A DNA stretch of 64,000 nt from Bolinopsis microptera (taxonomy: Eukaryota; Ctenophora; Tentaculata; Lobata; Bolinopsidae): the NCBI RefSeq assembly GCF_026151205.1, contig NC_087073.1, positions 22,419,779 to 22,483,778 on the forward strand, read 5' to 3'. The translations under genes and the position numbers were made by a program. How positions within the stretch are numbered: the stretch's first letter is position 1; each line of letters starts with the position of its first letter. Below are positions 1-12,300 of this stretch, one piece after another. The notes beneath the pieces were generated by a model. It was not told the origin of the DNA. It ran no database searches and was given only the letters and a program-made list of their open reading frames with translations.

Positions 1-1203
1 CTAGCAGTGACGCCACTGTGTCCTAGTAGTGACGCCACTGTGTCCTAGTAGTGACGCAACTGTGTCCTAGTAGTGACGTCACTGTGACGTCACTGTGACG
101 CCACTGTGTCCTAGCAGTGACGCCACTGTGTCCTAGCAGTGACGTCACTGTGTCCTAACAGTGACGACACTGTGTCCTAGTATAGCCACTGTGTCCTAGC
201 AGTGACGTCACTGTGTCCTAGCAGTGACGTCACTGTGTCCTAGTAGTGACGCCACTGTGTCCTAACATTGACGCCACTGTGTCCTAGTATAGCCACTGTG
301 TCCTAACAGTGACGTCACTGTGTCCTAGCAGTGACGTCACTGTGTCCTAGTAGTGACGCCACTGTGTCCTAGTAGTGACGCCACTGTGTCCTAGCAGTGA
401 CGCCACTGTGTCCTAGCAGTGACGCCACTGTGTCCTAGCAGTGACGTCACTGTGACGTCACTGTGACACCACTGTGTCCTAGCAGTGACGCCACTGTGTC
501 CTAGCAGTGACGCCACTGTGTCCTAGTAGTGACGCCACTGTGTCCTAGTAGTGACGCCACTGTGTCCTAGTAGTGACGCCACTGTGTCCTAGTAGTGACG
601 CCACTGTGTCCTAACAGTGACGCCACTGTGTCCTAGTAGTGACGCCACTGTGTCCTAGTAGTGACGTCACTGTGACGTCACTGTGACGCCACTGTGTCCT
701 AGCAGTGACGCCACTGTGTCCTAGTAGTGACGCCACTGTGTCCTAGTAGTGACGCAACTGTGTCCTAGTAGTGACGTCACTGTGACGTCACTGTGACGCC
801 ACTGTGTCCTAGCAGTGACGCCACTGTGTCCTAGCAGTGACGCCACTGTGTCCTAGTAGTGACGCCACTGTGTCCTAGTAGTGACGCCACTGTGTCCTAG
901 TAGTGACGCCACTGTGTCCTAGCAGTGACGCCACTGTGTCCTAGCAGTGACGCCACTGTGTCCTAGCAGTGACGCCACTGTGTCCTAGCAGTGACGCCAC
1001 TGTGTCCTAGCAGTGACGCCACTGTGTCCTAACAGTGACGACACTGTGTCCTAGTATAGCCACTGTGTCCTAGCAGTGACGTCACTGTGTCCTAGCAGTG
1101 ACGTCACTGTGTCCTAGTAGTGACGCCACTGTGTCCTAGTAGTGACGCCACTGTGTCCTAACAGTGACGCCACTGTGTCCTAGTATAGCCACTGTGTCCT
1201 AGC
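1..1203. repeat. 22-bp minisatellite with CRE-like cores
   Basis: Tandem copies of a 22-bp unit, consensus CTAGYAGTGACGYCACTGTG plus TC, fill the window from its first base to about 1203, so the array starts outside the window. Where Y is T the unit holds the palindrome TGACGTCA. Some places carry a shorter 11-bp step (GTGACGTCACT repeated), and shortened units read CTAGTATAGCCACTGTGTC. Blocks of several units recur, for example around 60-120 and 740-800. No coding potential is seen. Confidence 0.95.
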
Positions 1204-1362
1204 CCTTGTTATTAATTGCTAAGTCGTCACCACGCGGGAGAAATGAGGAGAAAGCTACAATAGCGCTTACAACAACAACAAAACAGTAACGCGTAGAAAC
1301 CAACTTCAGATCCTATAACCGAGATAATAACCACAACTCATCGTTTTTTTAGTTACGAGACA

Positions 1363-1962
1363 CCTGTAACACCCCCTCTGTAACACCCCCTCTGTAACAC
1401 CCCCTCTGTAACACCCCCTCTGTAACACCCTCTCTGTAACACCCCCTCTGTAACACCCCCTCTGTAACACCCCCTCTGTAACACCCCCTCTGTAACACCC
1501 CTTCTGTAATACCCCCTCTGTAACACCCCCTCTGTAACACCCCCTCTGTAACACTCCCTCTGTAACACCCCCTCTGTAACACCCCCTCTGTAACACCCCC
1601 TCTGTAACATCCCCTCTGTAACACCCCTCTGTAATACTCCATCTGTAACACCCCCTCTGTAACACCCCCTATGTAACACCCCCTCTGTAACACCCTCTCT
1701 GTAACACCCCCTCTGTAACACCCCCTCTGTAACACCCCCTCTGTAACACCACCTCTGTAACACCCCCTCTGTAACACCCCCTCTGTAACACCCCCTCTGT
1801 AACACCCCCTCTGTAACACCCCTCTGTAACACCCCCTCTGTAACACTCCCTCTGTAACACTCTCTCTGTAACACTCCCTCTGTAACACTCCCTCTGTAAC
1901 ACCCCCTCTGTAACACCCCCTCTGTAACACCCCCTCTGTAACACTCCCTCTGTAAAACCCCT
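1363..1962. repeat. 14-bp minisatellite
   Basis: About 43 copies of a 14-bp unit, consensus ACACCCCCTCTGTA, with sparse point changes and some 13-bp units. Because 14 is not a multiple of 3 and the minus strand lacks stops, all three minus frames stay open and encode the same 14-residue peptide repeat (GCYRGGVTEGVLQR). This is a by-product of unit length, not evidence of a gene. A 12-base direct repeat AGTTACGAGACA flanks the array at 1351-1362 and 1963-1974. Confidence 0.95.
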
Positions 1963-2418
1963 AGTTACGAGACATGGTTCCAGCCAGGAGACCCGAGAAG
2001 AAAATGTCGAAACTACAGATTCTGAAGTCAGCGACTAGATACATCAACTATCTGACACAAGTACTGCAAAGAGATCAAAATATAAATAACCAGGTTGATG
2101 TTATGAAATATTTCATATTTTACTAATATAAGCAATCATACATTTTCAGTTTGTCAATAGCAAATAGCGAATAATAGTAATAGTAATACGATATTAACAA
2201 GTTTTTTCAGACATTTTGCTTTTCCGACCAAAAGTATAAATTGTCTCTTAAGACCAAACACCTCGCATGCCAGGAAGCTCAGGGTCAATAGGTTATATTG
2301 ATTTAGAATAGGTGGTAATCATTACCGGATCACTTTTAACCGTTTCTGCGATAAAATAAATTTATACGTTTATCAAATTATATTCAGATTTCTTTGCGCT
2401 ATAATAATAAACGGTATT

Positions 2419-2455
2419 ACCAAAGTGATACCGATTAAATCGGTATCACTTTGGT
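2419..2455. repeat. Perfect inverted repeat, 17-bp arms
   Basis: ACCAAAGTGATACCGAT (2419-2435) and its exact reverse complement (2439-2455) are separated by TAA. The centre T and A also pair, so only one base is unpaired. It lies in AT-rich intergenic DNA beside no recognised gene. Confidence 0.9.
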
Positions 2456-2530
2456 TACACCTCGTATATACCTCAGGATAAACAAGATCAGATGGTGACG
2501 AGTACAACAGATTTTTACGATTTGCCCGCC

Positions 2531-2620
2531 TCCTGCACAGACCACTCCCTCAATACCACCAGCTGCACAGATCACTCCCTCAACACCACCTCCTGCACAG
2601 ACCACTCCCTCAACACCGCA
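2531..2620. repeat. 30-bp repeat, three copies
   Basis: Three 30-bp copies at 2531-2560, 2561-2590 and 2591-2620, beginning TCCTGCACAGACCACTCCCT, with a few substitutions. The unit is a multiple of three, so a short plus-strand frame reads a ten-residue repeat (TDHSLNTTSC). The frame is only 64 codons long and has no known domain. Confidence 0.9.
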
Positions 2621-3339
2621 AGCTGCCAACTTATAGACACCTCTAAGTCTTGCTGCTTCCTGGAGGACGCTGACGACTTCTTTTGATATTCCCTCTTTAT
2701 CTAAATCAAATCAAAATTGTTCCAACAATGTGCAGAAAGATTGTAACCGGAGAGCAAGAATCTGATGTGAACAGGAAGAATCGTAGAAATGAATTCTTAC
2801 TAATTTTTCGTCAACACTTGCTCATGTCAAATCAAATAAGGAATAAAGACAATTTTCTGCAATTCAGAAAAAACATCTTAAATGATGTAGAAGACAGTGT
2901 CCAGAAGTTGACTGTTCTATTGTTACCAGCTTAATAACAGAATACGGACAGAGGTTTTAAAATGATCAAGGATATACGTTCATTTGAGTTTGAGGATATT
3001 GGTAAATATTAGTGGCTCTATTAAAAGGCACGGTGTATTTGACTTTGTCACACTATGAAATTATTTAAACCCTTGATGGTTAGAATAATCGTTTCATCCT
3101 CTAGGCAAACTTTGTCACATAATAATATCCTAATCAGGTGATAAGATATCGTCTAAATACATCCGGCACGGAAATTGTTACTTAGTCACACTATAAACTG
3201 AAACATGTGACGGAGTAAATATGGACCCCTTGCTGCTGTGTTTGACAAAATTTTCGAGTGTCCAGTTGATAGGATGGGTACATATGACCATTACCTACAT
3301 ATTTGACAACTTTTTTCGTTAAATGGAGCGCCCAGGTTA

Positions 3340-6300
3340 ACTTCATATTTGAAAATGGGACAGACTTTTGGAAATACAACTTTTCGTTTTCTTAAGCTTT
3401 CTGCTGTGGGCTTCCTCCGACCGATATCAAACATCCAGCACCTCAATCGTGTCATATGCCATCTATAGTTGACTTACTTATTGGTTGCAGGTGAGAAATT
3501 CAGTAAAAACTGTAAAATTTCGGTCCTGGAAATTTCATCTTCAAAAACTGAAAATGGGACAGAGATTTGGAATATATGATTTTACAATTTTATTCGGGAT
3601 TTTGACTTCCAGTACCCCAATTTGGTTTCATACCATCATCAATTAACTGACTAATTGGTCTGTGGGCAAAAATGTCATTTAATCTGTCGAATTTGTGTTC
3701 AGAAAATTTCATATTTGAAAATGGGACAGACTTTTGAAAATACAACTTTTCGTTTTCTTAAGCTTTCTGCTGTGGGCTTCCTCCGACCGATATCAAACTT
3801 CCAGCACCTCAATCGTGTCATATGCCATCTATAGTTGACTTACTAATTGGTTGCAGGTGAGAAATTCAGTAAAAACTGTAAAATTTCAGGTCCTGGAAAT
3901 TTCATCTTCAAAAACTGAAAATGGGACAGAGATTTGGAATATATGATTTTACAATTTTATTCGGATTTTGACTTCCAGTACCCCAATTTGGTTTAATACC
4001 ATCATCAATTAACTGACTAATTGGTTTGTGGGCAAAAATGTCATCTAATCTGTCAAATTTGTGTTCAGAAAATTTCATATTTGAAAATGGGACAGACTTT
4101 TGAAAATACAACTTTTCGTTTTCTTAAGCTTTCTGCTGTGGGCTTCCTCCGACCGATATCAAACTTCCAGCACCTCAATCGTGTCATATGCCATCTATAG
4201 TTAACTTACTAATTGGTTGCAGGTGAGAAATTCAGTAAAAACTGTAAAATTTCGGTCCTGGAAATTTCATCTTCAAAAACTGAAAATGGGACAGAGATTT
4301 GAAATATATGATTTTACAATTTTATTCGGGATTTTGACTTCCAGTACCCCAATTTGGTTTCATACCATCATCAATTAACTGACTAATTGGTTTGTGGGCA
4401 AAAATGTCATCTAATCTGTCAAATTTGTGTTCAGAAAATTTCATATTTGAAAATGGGACAGACTTTTGAAAATACAACTTTTCGTTTTCTTAAGCTTTCT
4501 GCTGTGGGCTTCCTCCGACCGATATCAAACTTCCAGCACCTCAATCGTGTCATATGCCATCTATAGTTGACTTACTAATTGGTTGCAGGTGAGAAATTCA
4601 GTAAAAACTGTAAAATTTCGGTCCTGGAAATTTCATCTTCAAAAACTGAAAATGGGACAGAGATTTGGAATATATGATTTTACAATTTTATTCGGGATTT
4701 TGACTTCCAGTACCCCAATTTGGTTTCATACCATCATCAATTAACTGACTAATTGGTTTGTGGGCAAAAATGTCATCTAATCTGTCAAATTTGTGTTCAG
4801 AAAATTTCACATTTGAAAATGGGACAGACTTTTGAAAATACAACTTTTCGTTTTCTTAAGCTTTCTGCTGTGGGCTTCCTCCGACCGATATCAAACTTCC
4901 AGCACCTCAATCGTGTCATATGCCATCTATAGTTGACTTACTAATTGGTTGCAGGTGAGAAATTCAGTAAAAACTGTAAAATTTCGGTCCTGGAAATTTC
5001 ATCTTCAAAAACTGAAAATGGGACAGAGATTTGGAATATATGATTTTACAATTTTATTCGGGATTTTGACTTCCAGTACCCCAATTTGGTTTCATACCAT
5101 CATCAATTAACTGACTAATTGGTTTGTGGGCAAAAATGTCATCTAATCTGTCAAATTTGTGTTCAGAAAATTTCACATTTGAAAATGGGACAGACTTTTG
5201 AAAATACAACTTTTCGTTTTCTTAAGCTTTCTGCTGTGGGCTTCCTCCGACCGATATCATACTTCCAGCACCTCAATCGTGTCATATGCCGTCTATAGTT
5301 GACTTACAAAGTGGTTGCAGGTGAGAAATTCAGTAAAAACTGTAAAATTTCGGTCCTGGAAATTTCATCTTCAAAAACTGAAAATGGGACAGAGATTTGG
5401 AATATATGATTTTACAATTTTATTCGGGATTTTGACTTCCAGTACCCCAATTTGGTTTCATACCATCATCAATTAACTGACTAATTGGTTTGTGGGCAAA
5501 AATGTCATCTAATCTGTCAAATTTGTGTTCAGAAAATTTCATATTTGAAAATGGGACAGACTTTTGAAAATACAACTTTTCGTTTTCTTAAGCTTTCTGC
5601 TGTGGGCTTCCTCCGACCGATATCAAACTTCCAGCACCTCAATCGTGTCATATGCCATCTATAGTTGACTTACTAATTGGTTGCAGGTGAGAAATTCAGT
5701 AAAAACTGTAACATTTCGGTCCTGGAAATTTCATCTTCAAAAACTGAAAATGGGACAGAGATTTGGAATATATGATTTTACAATTTTATTCGGGATTTTG
5801 ACTTCCAGTACCCCAATTTGGTTTCATACCATCATCAATTAACTGACTAATTGGTTTGTGGGCAAAAATGTCATCTAATCTGTCAAATTTGTGTTCAGAA
5901 AATTTCATATTTGAAAATGGGACAGACTTTTGAAAATACAACTTTTCGTTTTCTTAAGCTTTCTGCTGTGGGCTTCCTCCGACCGATATCAAACTTCCAG
6001 CACCTCAATCGTGTCATATGCCATCTATAGTTGACTTACTAATTGGTTGCAGGTGAGAAATTCAGTAAAAACTGTAACATTTCGGTCCTGGAAATTTCAT
6101 CTTCAAAAACTGAAAATGGGACAGAGATTTGGAATATATGATTTTACAATTTTATTCGGGATTTTGACTTCCAGTACCCCAATTTGGTTTCATACCATCA
6201 TCAATTAACTGACTAATTGGTTTGTGGGCAAAAATGTCATCTAATCTGTCAAATTTGTGTTCAGAAAATTTCAAATTTGAAAATGGGACAGACTTTTGAA

Positions 6301-9300
6301 AATACAACTTTTCGTTTTCTTAAGCTTTCTGCTGTGGGCTTCCTCCGACCGATATCAAACTTCCAGCACCTCAATCGTGTCATATGCCATCTATAGTTGA
6401 CTTACTAATTGGTTGCAGGTGAGAAATTCAGTAAAAACTGTAACATTTCGGTCCTGGAAATTTCATCTTCAAAAACTGAAAATGGGACAGAGATTTGGAA
6501 TATATGATTTTACAATTTTATTCGGGATTTTGACTTCCAGTAACCCCAATTTGGTTTCATACCATCATCAATTAACTGACTAATTGGTTTGTGGGCAAAA
6601 ATGTCATCTAATCTGTCAAATTTGTGTTCAGAAAATTTCATATTTGAAAATGGGACAGACTTTTGAAAATACAACTTTTCGTTTTCTTAAGCTTTCTGCT
6701 GTGGGCTTCCTCCGACCGATATAAACTTCCAGCAGCTCAATCGTGTCATATGCCATCTATAGTTGACTTACTAATTGGTTGCAGGTGAGAAATTCAGTAA
6801 AAACTGTAAAATTTCGGTCCTGGAAATTTCATCTTCAAAAACTGAAAATGGGACAGAGATTTGGAATATATGATTTTACAATTTTATTCGGGATTTTGAC
6901 TTCCAGTACCCCAATTTGGTTTCATACCATCATCAATTAACTGACTAATTGGTTTGTGGGCAAAAATGTCATCTAATCTGTCAAATTTGTGTTCAGAAAA
7001 TTTCATATTTGAAAATGGGACAGACTTTTGAAAATACAACTTTTCGTTTTCTTAAGCTTTCTGCTGTGGGCTTCCTCCGACCGATATAAAACTTCCAGCA
7101 CCTCAATCGTGTGATATGCCATCTATAGTTGACTTACTAATTGGTTGCAGGTGAGAAATTCAGTAAAAACTGTAAAATTTCGGTCCTGGAAATTTCATCT
7201 TCAAAAACTGAAAATGGGACAGAGATTTGGAATATATGATTTTACAATTTTATTCGGGATTTTGACTTCCAGTATAACCCCAATTTGGTTTCATACCATC
7301 ATCAATTAACTGACTAATTGGTTTGTGGGCAAAAATGTCATCCAATCTGTCAAATTTGTGTTCAGAAAATTTCATATTTGAAAATGGGACAGACTTTTGA
7401 AAATACAACTTTTCGTTTTCTTAAGCTTTCTGCTGTGGGCTTCCTCCGACCGATATTAAACTTCCAGCAGCTCAATCGTGTCATATGCCATCTATAGTTG
7501 ACTTACTAATTGGTTGCAGGTGAGAAATTCAGTAAAAACTGTAAAATTTCGGTCCTGGAAATTTCATCTTCAAAAACTGAAAATGGGACAGAGATTTGGA
7601 ATATATGATTTTACAATTTTATTCGGGATTTTGACTTCCAGTATAACCCCAATTTGGTTTCATACCATCATCAATTAACTGACTAATTGGTTTGTGGGCA
7701 AAAATGTCATCTAATCTGTCAAATTTGTGTTCAGAAAATTTCATATTTGAAAATGGGACAGACTTTTGAAAATACAACTTTTCGTTTTCTTAAGCTTTCT
7801 GCTGTGGGCTTCCTCCGACCGATATCAAACTTCCAGCACCTCAATCGTGTCATATGCCATCTATAGTTGACTTACTAATTGGTTGCAGGTGAGAAATTCA
7901 GTAAAAACTGTAAAATTTCGGTCCTGGAAATTTCATCTTCAAAAACTGAAAATGGGACAGAGATTTGGAATATATGATTTTACAATTTTATTCGGGATTT
8001 TGACTTCCAGTACCCCAATTTGGTTTCATACCATCATCAATTAACTGACTAATTGGTTTGTGGGCAAAAATGTTATCTAATCTGTCAAATTTGTGTTAAG
8101 AAAATTTCATATTTAAAATGGGACAGACTTTTGAAAATACAACTTTTCGTTTTCTTAAGCTTTCTGCTGTGGGCTTCCTCCGACCGATATCAAATTTCCA
8201 GCATCTTAATCGTGTCATATTCCATCTATAGTTGACTTACTAATTGGTTGCAGGTGAGAAATTCAGTAAAAACTGTAAAATTTCGGTCCTGGAAATTTCA
8301 TCTTCAAAAACTGAAAATGGGACAGAGATTTGGAATATATGATTTTACAATTTTATTCGGGATTTTGACTTCCAGTACCCCAATTTGGCTTCATGCCATC
8401 ATCAATTAACTGACTAATTGGTTTGTGGGCAAAAATTTCATCTAATCTGTCAAATTTGTGTTCAGAAAATTTCATATTTAAAAATGGGACAGACTTTTGA
8501 AAATACAACTTTTCGTATTCTTAAGCTTTCTGCTGTGGGCTTCCTCCGACCGATAGCAAACTTCCAGCATCTTAATCGTGTCATATTCCATCTATAGTTG
8601 ACTTACTAATTGGTTGCAGGTGAGAAATTCAGTAAAAACTGTAAAATTTCGGTCCTGGAAATTTCATCTTCAAAAACTGAAAATGGGACAGAGATTTGGA
8701 ATATATGATTTTACAATTTTATTCGGGATTTTGACTTCCAGTATAACCCCAATTTGGTTTCATACCATCATCAATTAACTGACTAATTGGTTTGTGGGCA
8801 AAAATGTCATCCAATCTGTCAAATTTGTGTTCAGAAAATTTCATATTTGAAAATGGGACAGACTTTTGAAAATACAACATTTCGTTTTCTTAAGCTTTCT
8901 GCTGTGGGCTTCCTCCGACCGATATTAAACTTCCAGCAGCTCAATCGTGTCATATGCCATCTATAGTTGACTTACTAATTGGTTGCAGGTGAGAAATTCA
9001 GTAAAAACTGTAAAATTTCGGTCCTGGAAATTTCATCTTCAAAAACTGAAAATGGGACAGAGATTTGGAATATATGATTTTACAATTTTATTCGGGATTT
9101 TGACTTCCAGTATAACCCCAATTTGGTTTCATACCATCATCAATTAACTGACTAATTGGTTTGTGGGCAAAAATGTCATCTAATCTGTCAAATTTGTGTT
9201 CAGAAAATTTCATATTTGAAAATGGGACAGACTTTTGAAAATACAACTTTTCGTTTTCTTAAGCTTTCTGCTGTGGGCTTCCTCCGACCGATATCAAACT

Positions 9301-12300
9301 TCCAGCACCTCAATCGTGTCATATGCCATCTATAGTTGACTTACTAATTGGTTGCAGGTGAGAAATTCAGTAAAAACTGTAAAATTTCGGTCCTGGAAAT
9401 TTCATCTTCAAAAACTGAAAATGGGACAGAGATTTGGAATATATGATTTTACAATTTTATTCGGGATTTTGACTTCCAGTACCCCAATTTGGTTTCATAC
9501 CATCATCAATTAACTGACTAATTGGTTTGTGGGCAAAAATGTTATCTAATCTGTCAAATTTGTGTTAAGAAAATTTCATATTTAAAAATGGGACAGACTT
9601 TTGAAAATACAACTTTTCGTTTTCTTAAGCTTTCTGCTGTGGGCTTCCTCCGACCGATATCAAACTTCCAGCATCTTAATCGTGTCATATTCCATCTATA
9701 GTTGACTTACTAATTGGTTGCAGGTGAGAAATTCAGTAAAAACTGTAAAATTTCGGTCCTGGAAATTTCATCTTCAAAAACTGAAAATGGGACAGAGATT
9801 TGGAATATATGATTTTACAATTTTATTCGGGATTTTGACTTCCAGTATAACCCCAATTTGGTTTCATACCATCATCAATTAACTGACTAATTGGTTTGTG
9901 GGCAAAAATTTCATCTAATCTGTCAAATTTGTGTTCAGAAAATTTCATATTTAAAAATGGGACAGACTTTTGAAAATACAACTTTTCGTAATCTTAAGCT
10001 TTCTGCTGTGGGCTTCCTCCGACCGATATCAAACTTCCAGCATCTTAATCGTGTCATATTCCATCTATAGTTGACTTACTAATTGGTTGCAGGTGAGAAA
10101 TTGAGTAAAAACTGTAAAATTTCGGTCCTGGAAATTTCATCTTCAAAAACTGAAAATGGGACAGAGATTTGGAATATATGATTTTACAATTTTATACAGG
10201 ATTTTGACTTCAAGTACCCCAATTTGGTTTCATACCATCATCAATTAACTGACTAATTGGTTTGTGGGCAAAAATGTCATCTAATCTGTCAAATTTGTGT
10301 TCAGAAAATTTCATATTTGAAAATGGGACAGACTTTTGAAAATACAACTTTTCGTAATCTTAAGCTTTCTGCTGTGGGCTTCCTCCGACCGATATCAAAC
10401 TTCCAGCACCTCAATCGTGTCATATGCCATCTATAGTTGACTTACTAATTGGTTGCAGGTGAGAAATTCAGTAAAAACTGTAAAATTTCGGTCCTGGAAA
10501 TTTCACCTTCAAAAACTGAAAATGGGACAGAGATTTGGAATATATGATTTTACAATTTTATACGGGATTTTGACTTCCAGTACCCCAATTTGGTTTCATA
10601 CCATCATCAATTAACTGACTAATTGGTTTGTGGGCAAAAATGTCATCTAATCTGTCAAATTTGTGTTCAGAAAATTTCATATTTGAAAATGGGACAGACT
10701 TTTGAAAATACAACTTTTCGTTTTCTTAAGCTTTCTGCTGTGGGCTTCCTCCGACCGATATCAAACTTCCAGCACCTCAATCGTGTCATATGCCATCTAT
10801 AGTTGACTTACTAATTGGTTGCAGGTGAGAAATTCAGTAAAAACTGTAAAATTTCGGTCCTGGAAATTTCATCTTCAAAAACTGAAAATGGGACAGAGAT
10901 TTGGAATATATGATTTTACAATTTTATTCGGGATTTTGACTTCCAGTACCCCAATTTGGCTTCATGCCATCATCAATTAACTGACTAATTGGTTTGTGGG
11001 CAAAAATTTAATCTAATCTGTCAAATTTGTGTTCAGAAAATTTCATATTTAAAAATGGGACAGACTTTTGAAAATACAACTTTTCGTTTTCTTAAGCTTT
11101 CTGCTGTGGGCTTCCTCCGACCGATATCAAACTTCCAGCATCTTAATCGTGTCATATTCCATCTATAGTTGACTTACTAATTGGTTGCAGGTGAGAAATT
11201 GAGTAAAAACTGTAAAATTTCGGTCCTGGAAATTTCATCTTCAAAAACTGAAAATGGGACAGAGATTTGGAATATATGATTTTACAATTTTATACAGGAT
11301 TTTGACTTCAAGTACCCCAATTTGGTTTCATACCATCATCAATTAACTGACTAATTGGTTTGTGGGCAAAAATGTCATCTAATCTGTCAAATTTGTGTTC
11401 AGAAAATTTCATATTTGAAAATGGGACAGACTTTTGAAAATACAACTTTTCGTAATCTTAAGCTTTCTGCTGTGGGCTTCCTCCGACCGATATCAAACTT
11501 CCAGCACCTCAATCGTGTCATATGCCATCTATAGTTGACTTACTAATTGGTTGCAGGTGAGAAATTCAGTAAAAACTGTAAAATTTCGGTCCTGGAAATT
11601 TCATCTTCAAAAACTGAAAATGGGACAGAGATTTGGAATATATGATTTTACAATTTTATTCGGGATTTTTACTTCCAGTACCCCAATTTGGCTTCATGCC
11701 ATCATCAATTAACTGACTAATTGGTTTGTGGGCAAAAATTTAATCTAATCTGTCAAATTTGTGTTCAGAAAATTTCATATTTAAAAATGGGACAGACTTT
11801 TGAAAATACAACTTTTCGTTTTCTTAAGCTTTCTGCTGTGGGCTTCCTCCGACCGATATCAAACTTCCAGCATCTTAATCGTGTCATATTCCATCTATAG
11901 TTGACTTACTAATTGGTTGCAGGTGAGAAATTCAGTAAAAACTGTAAAATTTCGGTCCTGGAAATTTCATCTTCAAAAACTGAAAATGGGACAGAGATTT
12001 GGAATATATGATTTTACAATTTTATTCGGGATTTTGACTTCCAGTATAACCCCAATTTGGTTTCATACCATCATCAATTAACTGACTAATTGGTTTGTGG
12101 GCAAAAATTTCATCTAATCTGTCAAATTTGTGTTCAGAAAATTTCATATTTAAAAATGGGACAGACTTTTGAAAATACAACTTTTCGTAATCTTAAGCTT
12201 TCTGCTGTGGGCTTCCTCCGACCGATATCAAACTTCCAGCATCTTAATCGTGTCATATTCCATCTATAGTTGACTTACTAATTGGTTGCAGGTGAGAAAT

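Larger units (their letters stand above)
1975..3335. other. Intergenic, AT-rich; no gene recognised
   Basis: Mostly AT-rich unique sequence. It holds a perfect hairpin (2419-2455) and a three-copy 30-bp repeat (2531-2620). Short plus-strand frames at 2492-2686 and 2683-2934 have no recognisable domain and look like chance frames. I see no splice-bounded exon. Confidence 0.5.

Noticed and set aside
1-1203. CRISPR-like array
   Set aside because: Units are contiguous 22-bp repeats without unique spacers, and the genome is eukaryotic.
1306-1944. Long minus-strand frames rich in GCYRGGVTEGVLQR
   Set aside because: Fully explained by the 14-bp repeat being open in all frames; no start context, intron or domain.
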